Assembly: GCA_973895155.1 (NCBI GenBank)
Contig: OZ316891.1
Span: 27,404,001 to 27,468,000 of the forward strand
Source of the DNA: Marsupella aquatica
Taxonomy: Eukaryota > Marchantiophyta
Direction: 5' to 3'
Length of the DNA: 64,000 nt
Position numbers and translations under genes: made by a program. Of this stretch, positions 1 through 10,520 are shown in pieces. Under the pieces are notes generated by a model. It did no database searches. It was given only the letters and a program-made list of their open reading frames with translations, and had not been told where the DNA came from. Within the stretch, counting starts at the first letter, position 1. Each line of letters opens with the position of its first letter.

Positions 1-754
1 GTGCGTTCAGGCATCTTTATCTCCCTCACTTATATGCTGATGTGAGTCAAGTTGAGGGCTGGAAAACATAGGGCCGATCACATGCAAGTTGGCCATAAGA
101 CCTTTCAGTCCAAAACAAATGCCCTGGCTGCCTGAGCATATTAGATATATTAGAGATTCAACTTCCTAGATTAGAAAGGTATGATTGGACACTAAACTCC
201 AAGGATTTGGGGGAAATTTATCCCCAAAATTTGAGAATAGTTGGCCTCTCTTACTTGCCCAATGTGCTAACTACATGGAAAGGAGTTTGGCAAATTTAGA
301 GTGCTGTTATAACCCACCTTGTGTAAGTTAGGGCCCACTACAACTACAGGTCACCCAACTACTTACCATGTATGTGCTTGCAGAAGGCTTTTCCTACCGT
401 TAAGCCCTGCCCAAAATGTATAGCAAATCCAAAATGTATAGCAGATCCAAAGCTTTTTATTCAGAGAAATTACAGGCAGGGAGCAGAATGCACTACATCC
501 TAGAAGAGGCAATCTCTGTTTGACTTGACTCATCTCCATGCACTTTGAAGTCCTCCCATGTCAAGAGTTGTCCAAACAAAAATCCTCCTACGTACATTCA
601 TTACGGACCCCATGAGAGGTCCCTTCCAAACTTCCTGGCACCACAGCGTGCCACATCAACAATAACCGCAACAAACAAGACTCACCAGTTTTGTGAATCA
701 AACTTTAAATCACAAACTAACACATTCAATCATTTGATCCGACATTGATCTAGT

Positions 755-1067
755 TTCAAATGCCCTTGCCATGGATTGCATTTTGACTCTCTTAGCTTGA
801 GAATTTGGGTGCATGTAGCAAAAGAGCCTGATTTTTACAACTGTTGTGATAACCACGCCGTCGCCCTGGTTTCAAATGCACTTGCCACAGAGTGAATTTT
901 GACTCTCTTAGCTCGAGCATTTGGTTGCATGTGATAAACACACCATTGGCCTGCAAAGCAAAGTATGTTTGCGGCAATTAAACAAATGCCAAACTGCTTG
1001 TGATAAGCACGCCATTGGCCTGCAAAGCAAAGTATGTTTGCGGCAATTAAACAAATGCCAAACTGCT
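755..1067. repeat. Two nested tandem duplications
   Basis: A block starting TTTCAAATGC at about 755 recurs at about 868, a period near 113 bp, including a shared TTTTGACTCTCTTAGCT stretch. Immediately downstream a 69-bp unit beginning GTGATAA is present twice, at about 930-998 and 999-1067. The two copies differ at only a few positions. The 69-bp copies are much more alike than the 113-bp ones, so the duplications arose at different times. The 69-bp period is a multiple of three and keeps a short frame open, but I see no reason to call it a gene. Confidence 0.85.
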
Positions 1068-3858
1068 CAGGCCATCACTCAATGGGTCCACAATGATTTC
1101 GTGATAAAATGTAATCTAAACAATGCAATCGACTGTAAAATCTATCCTACTTGTCCAATACAACATGATTACCAGCTTCCTTTCCTACTCAGACTTCTCT
1201 CTTCGCAAAGCTTAAGCTCTGCCCTTCTCCATTTGGTGAATAGTTGTGTCAAGGTCATGAGGCTAGTTTCCAAAATGACCTAAGAGCTATAGAAGATTGC
1301 TTCTACACAATGACAGTGGTAGCATTCTGCTTTGTGGGTGTTGTATTGTTGCTTGCCTACGTGCTTTTGTACTCTGAGCCCACATTGCTTCAGTGTTGTA
1401 AAGTTGTGCAAACTGACTGCAGATGTGGCAGTTGCATGAGGCAAGAGCACATGTAATGTGCAAGCTAATGCGCTACAGCTTGCATTGTAGTTTGCTGATT
1501 GGTTGTCCAAGCACAAAAGTCTTAGGATTTATCAATCAAACCTAACAAAAGCTAATCAATTGTCAAATGTCAACCTCAATTATCATTGCTCTTCTTGAGC
1601 CTGGAGTTGGAGTGTTACTGAATAAATTCTTACTCCACCTCTTTTCGTCTTACTTTAGCCTTTTCATAATTCCTTTTCTATATCCTGTGAATATTTCAAT
1701 ACCTACATCTTCTGTATAGTGACACCGCCACCCACACTTCTCACGGGGACTCCATGATGCACACTTTGGGAGGGTGATAATGCAATTTTGTTGTCTAATT
1801 TGTGTTAGGAATACCTATTAAGGAGCAAAAGCAACTTACACTCTGTAGGTTTGACGCACCCAGTTTTCTCTCCTTCACTAAACAGTCTATGAGTGAATCT
1901 TCCCTGTAGTAACTACTCCAGTCAATGCTAGAGTACTTCTTTTTACCTCCTGCCTACCTTACTACATATATCACATGATTGCCAAACAACAAAAGTGCCA
2001 AATGGGGAGGGGACCAAAGACAAAGAGATCCAAGGGGGAAAAGAGAAATCACACTTCTTGGAATAAACCCAAGAAAGGAAGAAAAGTGAACCATGTTACT
2101 TGGATGACATATACCACAATTATATCTCTTTTTACATACATTACTGTTTTCTTTCCCAGGCACTTAGAAATAATTGAAGTAATTGAACAGGAAAATGATT
2201 ATGACTAAGTTTCAAGAGCTAGAAATGAATTTCATTAATCTTGGAGATATAACTCTTTTGTGCCATAACTTGAGGACATAGGTGTAAATAATGAAATTAC
2301 ACAGACTACAAACACTGATATATCAATGCCCCTATCAATGTTAAGAAAGTTAAGAAATATACAAAGTTTATTTGTATCCAAATGCACTTGTGCAACATCC
2401 AACTTACACACAAGTAGTTGGCACAAACATTAGACCATTGTTCATTTCTTCAAAGATTACATCCACAGGAACACACAACAAAACTTCAGTTAGAGAGTAC
2501 TGAACTTCAAATTTGTCAACCATACCGAGTCTCTATAGACTAAGTTTTCCCTATTTCTTAGATGACTATAACAATAAACCTAAGTTTCATTCACAAGCTA
2601 AGTATAGTTAGTGAGTATGTTATAGGATTGCAAAGGTTAGTACATGGACACAAGTCAGAGGTTCACCCTGTTTGAGCTAAGTCCACGGCTGCACCAAGAA
2701 CTCAATCAATCATGAACACAATGTGTATTTCTCATCATAGTTCCATGGTCCAAGCTCTCTCTCCCACAAAGTTCACAAATACTAAGTGTGTTCTCTCCAA
2801 AGGGTACAAAGAGAGTTATCCCTTCATGAAGAGTCTACTCTAGTTAACTAATGTTAATTCCTATTAATTCACTCTAATTAACCGCCAAGGTTGAGTTTAA
2901 ACCCTAGCATATATTAGTTGCCTATCTAACCTGAGTCAAATACCTGACTACAATTAGACTAATTGCAATTACATAATTACTCTGGACCCAAAAGTGAATG
3001 CAAAACCTTTTGTAGGGCTCTCAAATTTTGTCACTCCCATGAAATGTTTTAAGACTTAATTAATATTATAGCAACCCCACGGTTGTGATTCACCTTGGTT
3101 GTTTGTTGGACATGGTGGATTTCATGTAATGGGAGAACTATGGCACGATCTCAGCTACTTCACCTTCCAGTAGTCAGAAGATACCTTCACTTAGAAGTAC
3201 CCTGTTATAAGTTTTTGACATGTGCAATTCGTACGTCAATTCTACGAAGTCAACTCTAACAAACAGCAGCCGCTTGACTTTCCCAAATGAAATTGAACAA
3301 CAATCAGATCATCTTGTGATTCGAGCAGAGCACATCAAGTTACTGATTCAGTTGTCAAACTACTTGCCAAAAGTTCACTGAAATGTCCTTCGTAACCACA
3401 GTACGTGTTTTTCCGATAAATAGATTTGCTGCACGGTTACTGTTGAACCCTTCGATCCATAGTCTAGGAGTCAGTTCGCCCATACTCTGAGCTGACTGTG
3501 AAACCCTTAAATGGTAAGCGGCTGTCCCAAATTGAAGAAACATGCCACGAATTGAAATTACTTTCAACCGACATCAAACTGCCCCTCTACAGTCTCATTT
3601 CCCCGCTCGACTCGAGGTTACTTAGTGTCAAGCCTCCACTGAATGACGCATCAGGGACCGATACAATCATGGCATTTTCCGTTCCCAAGGTCTGTATTAT
3701 AGTACTGGAAACATTGTCGAAGGGGCTGCTTCGTTACCTATGGCTGGGTCACAGAGTTCGCCGATGGTTTCAGCAAATGACGTCTCTGACAAAATAAACC
3801 CCGTGAAAGTTCATCCATTTAGTCGATCCTGTCAATGCTTTTTCTCTACGATTTCACT

Positions 3859-4092
3859 GTCTTCTACACTAAGCTTGAAATTGCCAAAGTCCATATCTGA
3901 CAAAGACCCGTGAAAGTAATAGCTTAGTCCATCGTTGAACTCTGTTTCCCGAAGTTGTCAATGTCTTCTACACTCAGCTTGAAATTCCCGAAGCCCGTAT
4001 CTATCAAGTGAATCTTTCATTCTAGTCCATCTATCAATGCTGCTTCCCAAGTTTTCGCTGTCTTCTACACACAGCTTGAAATTCGCAAACTC
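3859..4092. repeat. Decayed tandem repeat, about 100-bp period, three copies
   Basis: The core GTCTTCTACACT followed by CAGCTTGAAATT or a close variant starts at 3859, 3963 and 4060, giving spacings of 104 and 97 bp. Text between the cores is also similar, with phrases such as CCATATCTG and AGTCCATC. The units have drifted by substitution and indel. Function unknown. Confidence 0.75.
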
Positions 4093-5953
4093 GTCGTTAA
4101 GAAAGCTGTACATTTTGGCGACGAAAGGCATCTTGGTCGACGCAACGGCACTGCATGTCTCTCGTACGAGTGCATGAAAGATGGGTCTTGTGACATATGA
4201 AGTTATCTCCGTTCTACAAATATTACTGTACTAGTCGGTTCCCCAGCTTGGTCGCGTAGAGAATAAGTCAGGAACCTGAGCAAGTTGTGCTACACGGTGA
4301 TTTTATTGCAGACAGAATCGAGGAGAGCAAAGAGTGAAGCACGACACCGAAATGGCGGTGTAACAGACAACTGTCGAGCAGCTCAGCTCAGTTCCGTCTC
4401 CAGACTCCAACCCTACCATAAGACCACCAATCGTGTTCTTCTTCTGTCACACCCACCCGAACAGCGCTCCACAGACTGATGGTGGCTCCACCGTTTGGCT
4501 CTGCGTGCTCTCATTTCCACCCACTCTTCCTCCTCCTGCTCCTGCTCCTGTACAGTAGTTTCTCTCTTTTGAAACCCAATCCAGGAGGACAGAATTGTTT
4601 CTGGGGGACGCAAACTTGCATACCTCTGAGGATGGTCTCCCTAAATACTAGGAGATCTCACAGAAATCTAGGCTACGAATAAGGAGGACATGCACGCAAG
4701 TGATCCAGCATAAGCCACACACAATTTTCAGGACCGTTCTGAGGAAGATCATCCTCACAGCCGAGTTGGGTCTAAATTCTCCTGGAACCACACATGAGGC
4801 GAATCGGAAACCAAGAAGAGGGAGGGGGCACCGTCTCCTCATACCTCTCACACGTCGTCATACCCCAGCACGATTTCTCACTGTACCTTGGACGCCGGGT
4901 GTGCTCCCATCGACTGTTTCTAAAGGCAGCCAACTTTTGGGCAAACTCTACTGTACAATTTGAGAACTTGTTCACGTTCGTCATCATCAACAGCCTCCGC
5001 CCACGATTTCCACAAATTTCTACTCCTATGGCTCACTCGAGACCTTCTTCACCGCCTGACCACAAACCCGAGCGACGTGAGAGAGCTACTTAGTTGACAA
5101 AACCATGACCGGGACTGCTCTTTCGTAGCCGCATTGAACTATATATTAAGACGAAAAACCGAAAGTCCAAGCACTCTCTGTGCGAAGCCGCAGCATAGAC
5201 AGTGCACCTAATCGATAGCTGAGACGCTAGAGGAGAAGCTCTTCTACTCCCTGCCACCCGCCGAAGTTCTTTGTGGTAGCGATCCCTGCGGATGGACGGA
5301 CGTACACCAATTTTGTTTGGACGAGCCCTCACGTTGCTCGAGAATATTTGCATCAATTTCGATTACTGAGCCCGTCCGTGCAATGCAGCAGCTTAATTAA
5401 GGTACGTGTAGCCCAGTAATTTATGGATGTTCCGTTTCTTGGGTGGAATTTTTGTATGCCTGTAACGATCTCAGATCTCTTTCGTTATATTGAAGTCCAT
5501 GAGCGGACAATTGCCTATATTCTCTAATATTCCAGAACATGTTTGACAGTTCGTGCGTTTAGATTTCTTCCTACCTAGATTCTCAGAGGAGACCATGTTG
5601 TCATTTTCTGCATAATATATCGTTTGGCCGCGAAGTAATTCATTATCCGCGTGAGTAAGAGTAGTCTAATCTGGGCTCCTTGAAGAACTTTGAGATCTCA
5701 CAGTCGTTCCAGCATAGATCCTTTTTTCTTTCGAAAGTGGCTTTATACAAAGAGAAAACACCATTCCAGCACGGATCTTTGAGATCTCACAATCTTTGCA
5801 GCAAACCATGTCCAAGATCTTGGAAGATCTGCAAAGTTCAGTCTAGTGTGTCACTAAGCTAAAATCGATCTCTCTACAGGACACAGTACTGGCTTCCGCC
5901 TCGATCTGTTGAATTGGTCGAGTTCGCTTCAGTGAACACAACCAGATAGCTCG

Positions 5954-8431
5954 ATGCACACGTTAAGGATTGCGAAAATGCGGGGACCATCAGCATCAGA
6001 TTTAGTGGTTCTCCTTTTAGGCATTTCCTGTTTCATTTGTAGTGAAGCTGCTCGACCTGGACCTGGAATTTTCACTGGGATCGGCGATGGCAGTGGCATA
6101 TCAGAGATGATGATAGTCCATCCGAGCTTGTTTCTGCAGCGCAAGATCTTAGAAGAAGATCAACCCGCAACTCCAAATTCGACAGAATCCAAGAAGGTTG
6201 AACAAGAGAACAAATCGGAGGCAAAGACTGAAGACAAGCCCAAGCAGGACGAGAAGAAACAATGGGAGTCACAGCCAAAGGCGGAGGAGGACAAGAAAGA
6301 GTGGAAGCCCAAGGAGGAATGGGATTCAAAGCCGAAGACAGCAGAGGAGAAGAAAGAGTTGAAGCCCCAGGAGGAGGTCGAGAAAAAATCGAATTCACAG
6401 CCGAAGACAGAGGAGGCAAAGAAAGAGTGGAAACCCGAGGAGAACGTTGAGAAAAAATGGGATTCACAGCCGAAGACAGAAGAGGCGAAGAAAGAGTGGA
6501 AGCCCGAGGACAACGTTGAGACGAAATGGGACTCACAGTCAAAGACAGAGGACGCGAAGAAAGAGTGGAAGCCCCAGGAGAGCGTTGAGAAAAAGTGGGA
6601 TTCACAGCCGAAGACAGAGGACGCGAAGAAAGAATGGAAGCCAGAGGACAACGTTGAGAAAAAATGGGATTCACAGTCAAAGACAGAGGACGCGAAGAAA
6701 GAGTGGAAGCCCCAGGAGAGCGCTGAGAAAAAGTGGGATTCACAGCCAAAGACAAAAGAGGAGAAGAAAGAGTGGAAGCCTCAAGAGAACGTTGAGAAAA
6801 AGTGGGAGTCACAGCCAAAGACAGAAGAGGAGAAGAAAGAGTGGAAGCCTCAGGAGAACGTCGAGAAAAAGTGGGAGTCACAGCCGAAGACAGAAGAGGA
6901 GAAGAAGGAGTGGAAGACTCAGGAGAACGTCGAGAAAAAGTGGGAGTCACAGCCGAAGGCAGAAGAGGAGAAGAAGGAGTGGAAGCCCAAGGAGGAATTC
7001 CAGAACAAATGGGATTCGCAGCCAAAGGCCGGAGAGGAGAAGAAACAGTGGGTTCAAGAGCAGCCCAAGAAGGACGAGGTGGCAGTGAATCCCCAGGAGT
7101 CAAAATCAGGTGACACGGAGCCGATCAAAGTTGGGGAGAAGAAGGAGGAGACATGGCAAAAACAAGAGCCTAAAAACTCAGAGAACGAGCAGCAGCAGAT
7201 CAAGGTGGAGGAGAAGAAGCAGGATACATGGCAAAATCAGGAGCCAAACAAATCAGAGAGCGAGCAGAAGCAGATCAAAGTGGAGGAGAAGGAGGAGAAA
7301 TGGACAAGTCAAGAGCCAAACAAAACAAAGAGCGAGCAGCAAACTAAGGTGGACCAGCAGCCATGGAAACCTGCAGAAGAGCGGAAGGCAGAGACTGAAG
7401 TGGCGGAACAGGTCGAGGAGCCAAAGGCAGCAGATGGGGGGAAGAGCGAAAATCAGTCGCAGAGTAACAACAGTTGGGTGGAGAAACCAAAGGAGGTGAC
7501 CAAGGTTGAGGAAAAAAAAAAAGAACCTCCTAAGGTGGAAGATCGGAAGGAGGAGACGTTGACAAAGCCGAAGGTGGAAGACGAGAAAAAGGAGGAGCAG
7601 CAGCAAGCACAAAAGTCTGAGCAGCAGAAGGATGAAGACAGTGCAGCTGCAGTTGAGAACGAATATCGCACAAATTCACATTCTAACATTGCGGAGGATT
7701 ACCCAGACTTCCTGGACGAGCTGCGGAACTTTCCTGAGAGATTCCAGAAGACAGCAGAAAGTGTGAAGGATCACATTCGATACTCTGGTCTGGAAAAGTA
7801 CTCAACACAATCGAAAGAATTGTTCAATCAAGCGAATCAGCAAATTCAAGAAAGTTTCACGCCCTTGCTTGGAAAAGATTACGCTCCATTTCTAGCGTAT
7901 CTGGTGTCCTATGGGCTTCTCTTACTTCCTTTGATCCTTGTGACTTACTTACTTGACAGAATCCGTGCCAGATATTCTCTCCAGAAAATCCTTCTGTTCA
8001 TGAGCATTTACTTGTCCGCTTACTTTGCTGCCCTTCTGACTGTGGCTCTCGTTCTAGACACTGAGCCCATGAACTTTTTCATGAAGTACTCGACTTCAAG
8101 CTACATTTTCTTGCAGCTGCTGCAGGCCTTTGGGTACTTAATTTACCTTCTCCTCAACACAGTTGATCTGATCAGCACATGCTCCAACGGAAGGCTTGCA
8201 GCCAAATTCTCATCAGTACTCCAGTTTGTGGTAGTGATTGCTGTAGCCTTCCACTACTACGTGACTGTGTTCCATAGAGCGATGGCCAGAAAGGCACCAC
8301 TCACGAGCTGGAAGATTTATGGATTCTACAGTCTCTCGTTCATCTTTTTGTGCCTTTTCGCCAGAATTGAGCGGGGCAAGAAAGAGTACACCCCAATAGA
8401 AGTAGATGACACAACAGACAAGAAAAACTGA
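5954..8431 (+). CDS. Repeat-rich secreted/ER-type multi-pass membrane protein, 825 aa
   Basis: A single open frame of 825 codons. The start at 5954 gives a basic N-terminus; an in-frame ATG at 5978 directly precedes a hydrophobic core (LVVLLLGISCFIC) ending near CSEA, so a signal peptide is likely from either start. Residues about 75-540 are highly charged and rich in K, E, Q and W. Residues about 100-365 are near-identical 23-24 residue units carrying KKEWKP and KKWDSQPKTE phrases. From about residue 575 the sequence becomes ordinary, then five hydrophobic segments follow at about 647-668, 680-701, 717-740, 750-774 and 789-805. A short charged tail closes the protein. The C-terminal membrane module resembles a plant-conserved uncharacterised family; I cannot name it. 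The likely topology is a large lumenal or extracellular repeat domain anchored by a C-terminal five-pass bundle. No function is claimed. Confidence 0.85.
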   Translation: MHTLRIAKMRGPSASDLVVLLLGISCFICSEAARPGPGIFTGIGDGSGISEMMIVHPSLFLQRKILEEDQPATPNSTESKKVEQENKSEAKTEDKPKQDEKKQWESQPKAEEDKKEWKPKEEWDSKPKTAEEKKELKPQEEVEKKSNSQPKTEEAKKEWKPEENVEKKWDSQPKTEEAKKEWKPEDNVETKWDSQSKTEDAKKEWKPQESVEKKWDSQPKTEDAKKEWKPEDNVEKKWDSQSKTEDAKKEWKPQESAEKKWDSQPKTKEEKKEWKPQENVEKKWESQPKTEEEKKEWKPQENVEKKWESQPKTEEEKKEWKTQENVEKKWESQPKAEEEKKEWKPKEEFQNKWDSQPKAGEEKKQWVQEQPKKDEVAVNPQESKSGDTEPIKVGEKKEETWQKQEPKNSENEQQQIKVEEKKQDTWQNQEPNKSESEQKQIKVEEKEEKWTSQEPNKTKSEQQTKVDQQPWKPAEERKAETEVAEQVEEPKAADGGKSENQSQSNNSWVEKPKEVTKVEEKKKEPPKVEDRKEETLTKPKVEDEKKEEQQQAQKSEQQKDEDSAAAVENEYRTNSHSNIAEDYPDFLDELRNFPERFQKTAESVKDHIRYSGLEKYSTQSKELFNQANQQIQESFTPLLGKDYAPFLAYLVSYGLLLLPLILVTYLLDRIRARYSLQKILLFMSIYLSAYFAALLTVALVLDTEPMNFFMKYSTSSYIFLQLLQAFGYLIYLLLNTVDLISTCSNGRLAAKFSSVLQFVVVIAVAFHYYVTVFHRAMARKAPLTSWKIYGFYSLSFIFLCLFARIERGKKEYTPIEVDDTTDKKN
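6260..7050 (+). repeat. In-frame 69/72-bp coding repeat
   Basis: About eleven tandem units of 69 or 72 bp lie inside the 825-residue gene, each coding a KKEW / EKKWDSQPKTE type block. Unit lengths are always multiples of three and the frame is kept. The later units (6720-6990) are more alike than the early ones, a sign of recent unit duplication. Confidence 0.9.
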
Positions 8432-10079
8432 TTCTGATTGTGCAGATAGATAGAATTGCTTAGAATGATAGATTTCCACTGACTCCAGTAGAGTATTCCA
8501 GGAAAGTGGTGGCCCTGTGGCCGTAGAGAGGTTCATCGACTGAACAAAGTCGTGAGATTGGTAGAAGTCAAGTGATGGGAGCTGAAAATCGCCAAGCCAC
8601 ATATGACGGTAGGGAAGCCGAGGTCGGTAACTGGGGAAGTATTGTAGAAAGATGATCCAGGGGGGAGGGAGTGTGGAGGTCTTCCTTCGGTTGTGATCAA
8701 CCCCTTGGTAGGGACCTGGTTGCACTACTGCAGTGTAACTTACTGCTGCGATGTTGGGTCCCTCCTCGATTACAGCTGTCCTGCTGGATGTAATCGAGTC
8801 CCTCACAAGCATACCCAGGGGAGTAATGCTGCAGTCTGGGAGGACAGGGAAATATTGCATTGACAGGTCGTGCTGTAGCCTTCTATTATGGTTTTTTTTT
8901 CACACTAGGCTACACTACAATAGACCATTGCTTTCAGTCCGTATATAGACTTTGATAGAGCTAGCCGGGCAACCCAATTGAGTATCACATTTTTTCTGTA
9001 CAAAGGAAACAATAATTGTTATGGACACAAGTTTTACATGGAGTTATGTAGAGGCTTTGATGGAAGGGAAGCATAATCTGGCTCCACTCGCCATGGGTAT
9101 TTAATTTGTAGCGTTGTATGTGAACCCATGCATGATCATCCACGTCATTCCATGTTCTTGGTTAAAATGGCATGAGGATCTTAGCCCCTGATTTGTGTCT
9201 TGTTGGTCAACTCTTGACCTTTCTTTATCTTTTCATGTTTCCTTATAGTAGTAGTTATGGGCTGAACAGCCACCATGTGGGGGAGACTTAGATACTTCAA
9301 AACTTTTGGATCTATAAAGAAAATCCAGTTGCAACAGTGAGAGAAAGGTAGACAGTCATGAACAGGAATATATCATTCTGGTCTGTGAAAACCACTATTT
9401 GCGGTGGAAAGTGTAGAATTTTCACAGACCAGCAAAAAAGTGGCGAGGTACGTATTATGCCAAAAAAGTGTGACACCTAGTAAATCCCAGTACTTTTATA
9501 TATATACCTGCATATTACATACTGTGCCATCTGGAAAATGATGCTCCCATGGACGTAGACAGAAACCACACAATTGGGATGGAGTAATTGAGAATATTCC
9601 CTGTCACATTGTGAGTATCCCATGGGAGTATTTTGACAAACCTAGAGGTCTATCCGGGCTTCCTTTTCGTGCCATCTGACTTTGCATAAATAAAGAAATT
9701 CCCCCAAAAAACAAATCTGATATTAATATTCTTGGAGTGAGCCAAAGAGAGGAAAAAATAAGTTGACTGAGAGTGAAAGCAAGAAAGCATCACATTTTTT
9801 TGGTGAAAATTAGAAAAAAAAATTCCGCGTGGGGTGTGAACCAAGAAGGCCATCAATACCAAAAAAAGCCCAACAGGACCAACGAGCAAAGCACGTAATA
9901 CATCAGGGGAACCAATCCAAGAGAGTCACCTGCACCGGTGAGGAAAGGCCAGGGAGACACAACTAACCAAGTCCCCCCCACCACCCATCATTAACGCCCA
10001 ACAGAGCCTGCTATCTCTCCCTCACTACTCAATCTGCTACCAGGCCAGACTAATCCAGCAGTCCCTCACTACGCAGAAA
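8432..10079. other. 3' flank and intergenic DNA
   Basis: The first few hundred bases are probably the 3' UTR of the upstream gene. A 215-codon antisense frame overlaps that gene's end, but it looks like ordinary UTR text and is not called. A short inverted repeat lies at 9380-9436. From about 9.8 kb the sequence begins to look like the tail of the LINE fragment that follows. Confidence 0.4.
9380..9436. repeat. Short perfect-armed inverted repeat
   Basis: CTGGTCTGTGAAAA and its exact complement TTTTCACAGACCAG face each other about 28 bases apart. A second small pairing, CCAC/GTGG, lies between them. It could fold into a hairpin in single-stranded form. No neighbouring gene end makes it an obvious terminator or regulatory element. 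Confidence 0.6.
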
Positions 10080-10520
10080 GCCGGGTCCCCCTGTATGGAA
10101 GCCACTTGACGTACTCTAATTTCCTCCACAATCTCTCTAGCTTGAAGCAGCAGCATGTGCTTCCTACTAGGAAGCGTAGTCCTACCAGCAGCATGCAGCA
10201 TATCAATCACCTCAGATAGAACTAAATTGAGATCAGAACATCATGTTTTCCTCCTATCAAATGTCTGCTCGTTCCTAGCTAACCATATATTCCAGAGTAC
10301 GTGGTACAATATACAAGCTTCACCATCTTTGTGCAGTCCCCTCCAACAGTAGAATCCAGCAAGGGGAGCATCTCCACACAGGGCCAAGTAAAACAGCCAG
10401 ACATACAATCCTGTATCAGTCCCCAGCATCGCCTCGTATGCACACACTCAAAGAAAACATGTGGAATCATTTCCCATGAGTTGTGATACAACAGGCATTT
10501 CCCCTCCTGCTTTACCAATC
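10080..10520 (-). mobile_element. Decayed LINE (non-LTR retrotransposon) 3' coding fragment
   Basis: On the minus strand two overlapping frames carry a typical zf-RVT (reverse-transcriptase zinc-binding) end. The first has CLLYHNSWEMIPHVFFEC followed by a tryptophan; the second has a WNIWLARNEQTFDR phrase. The change of frame between them near 10440 is a frameshift. Downstream, a further frame can be followed with stops to about 10080. The reverse-transcriptase core and endonuclease are absent, so this is a 5'-truncated dead copy. Confidence 0.7.

Larger units (their letters stand above)
1..5953. other. Intergenic region without a recognised gene
   Basis: I recognise no gene here on either strand. 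The open frames are short (up to about 120 codons) and lack family motifs. The stretch holds duplicated blocks near 0.75-1.07 kb and a decayed triple repeat near 3.86-4.09 kb, listed separately. Sequence around 2.6-3.1 kb is AT-rich and retroelement-like in style, but I see no coding motif or paired terminal repeats. The last few hundred bases are probably promoter and 5' leader of the gene starting at 5954. Confidence 0.5.

Noticed and set aside
2600-3080. Sequence resembling the LTR of a Copia-type retrotransposon
   Set aside because: Only the general style fits; no second copy, TG...CA ends, primer-binding site or polyprotein was found in the window.
6072-7103. 343-codon minus-strand open frame opposite the repeat-rich membrane protein gene
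   Set aside because: It is the shadow of the in-frame coding repeat: units divisible by three keep all frames open. The plus frame has the signal peptide and membrane segments.
8213-8860. 215-codon minus-strand frame
   Set aside because: Overlaps the conserved C-terminal membrane region of the plus-strand gene and its 3' UTR; no domain or homology is apparent.
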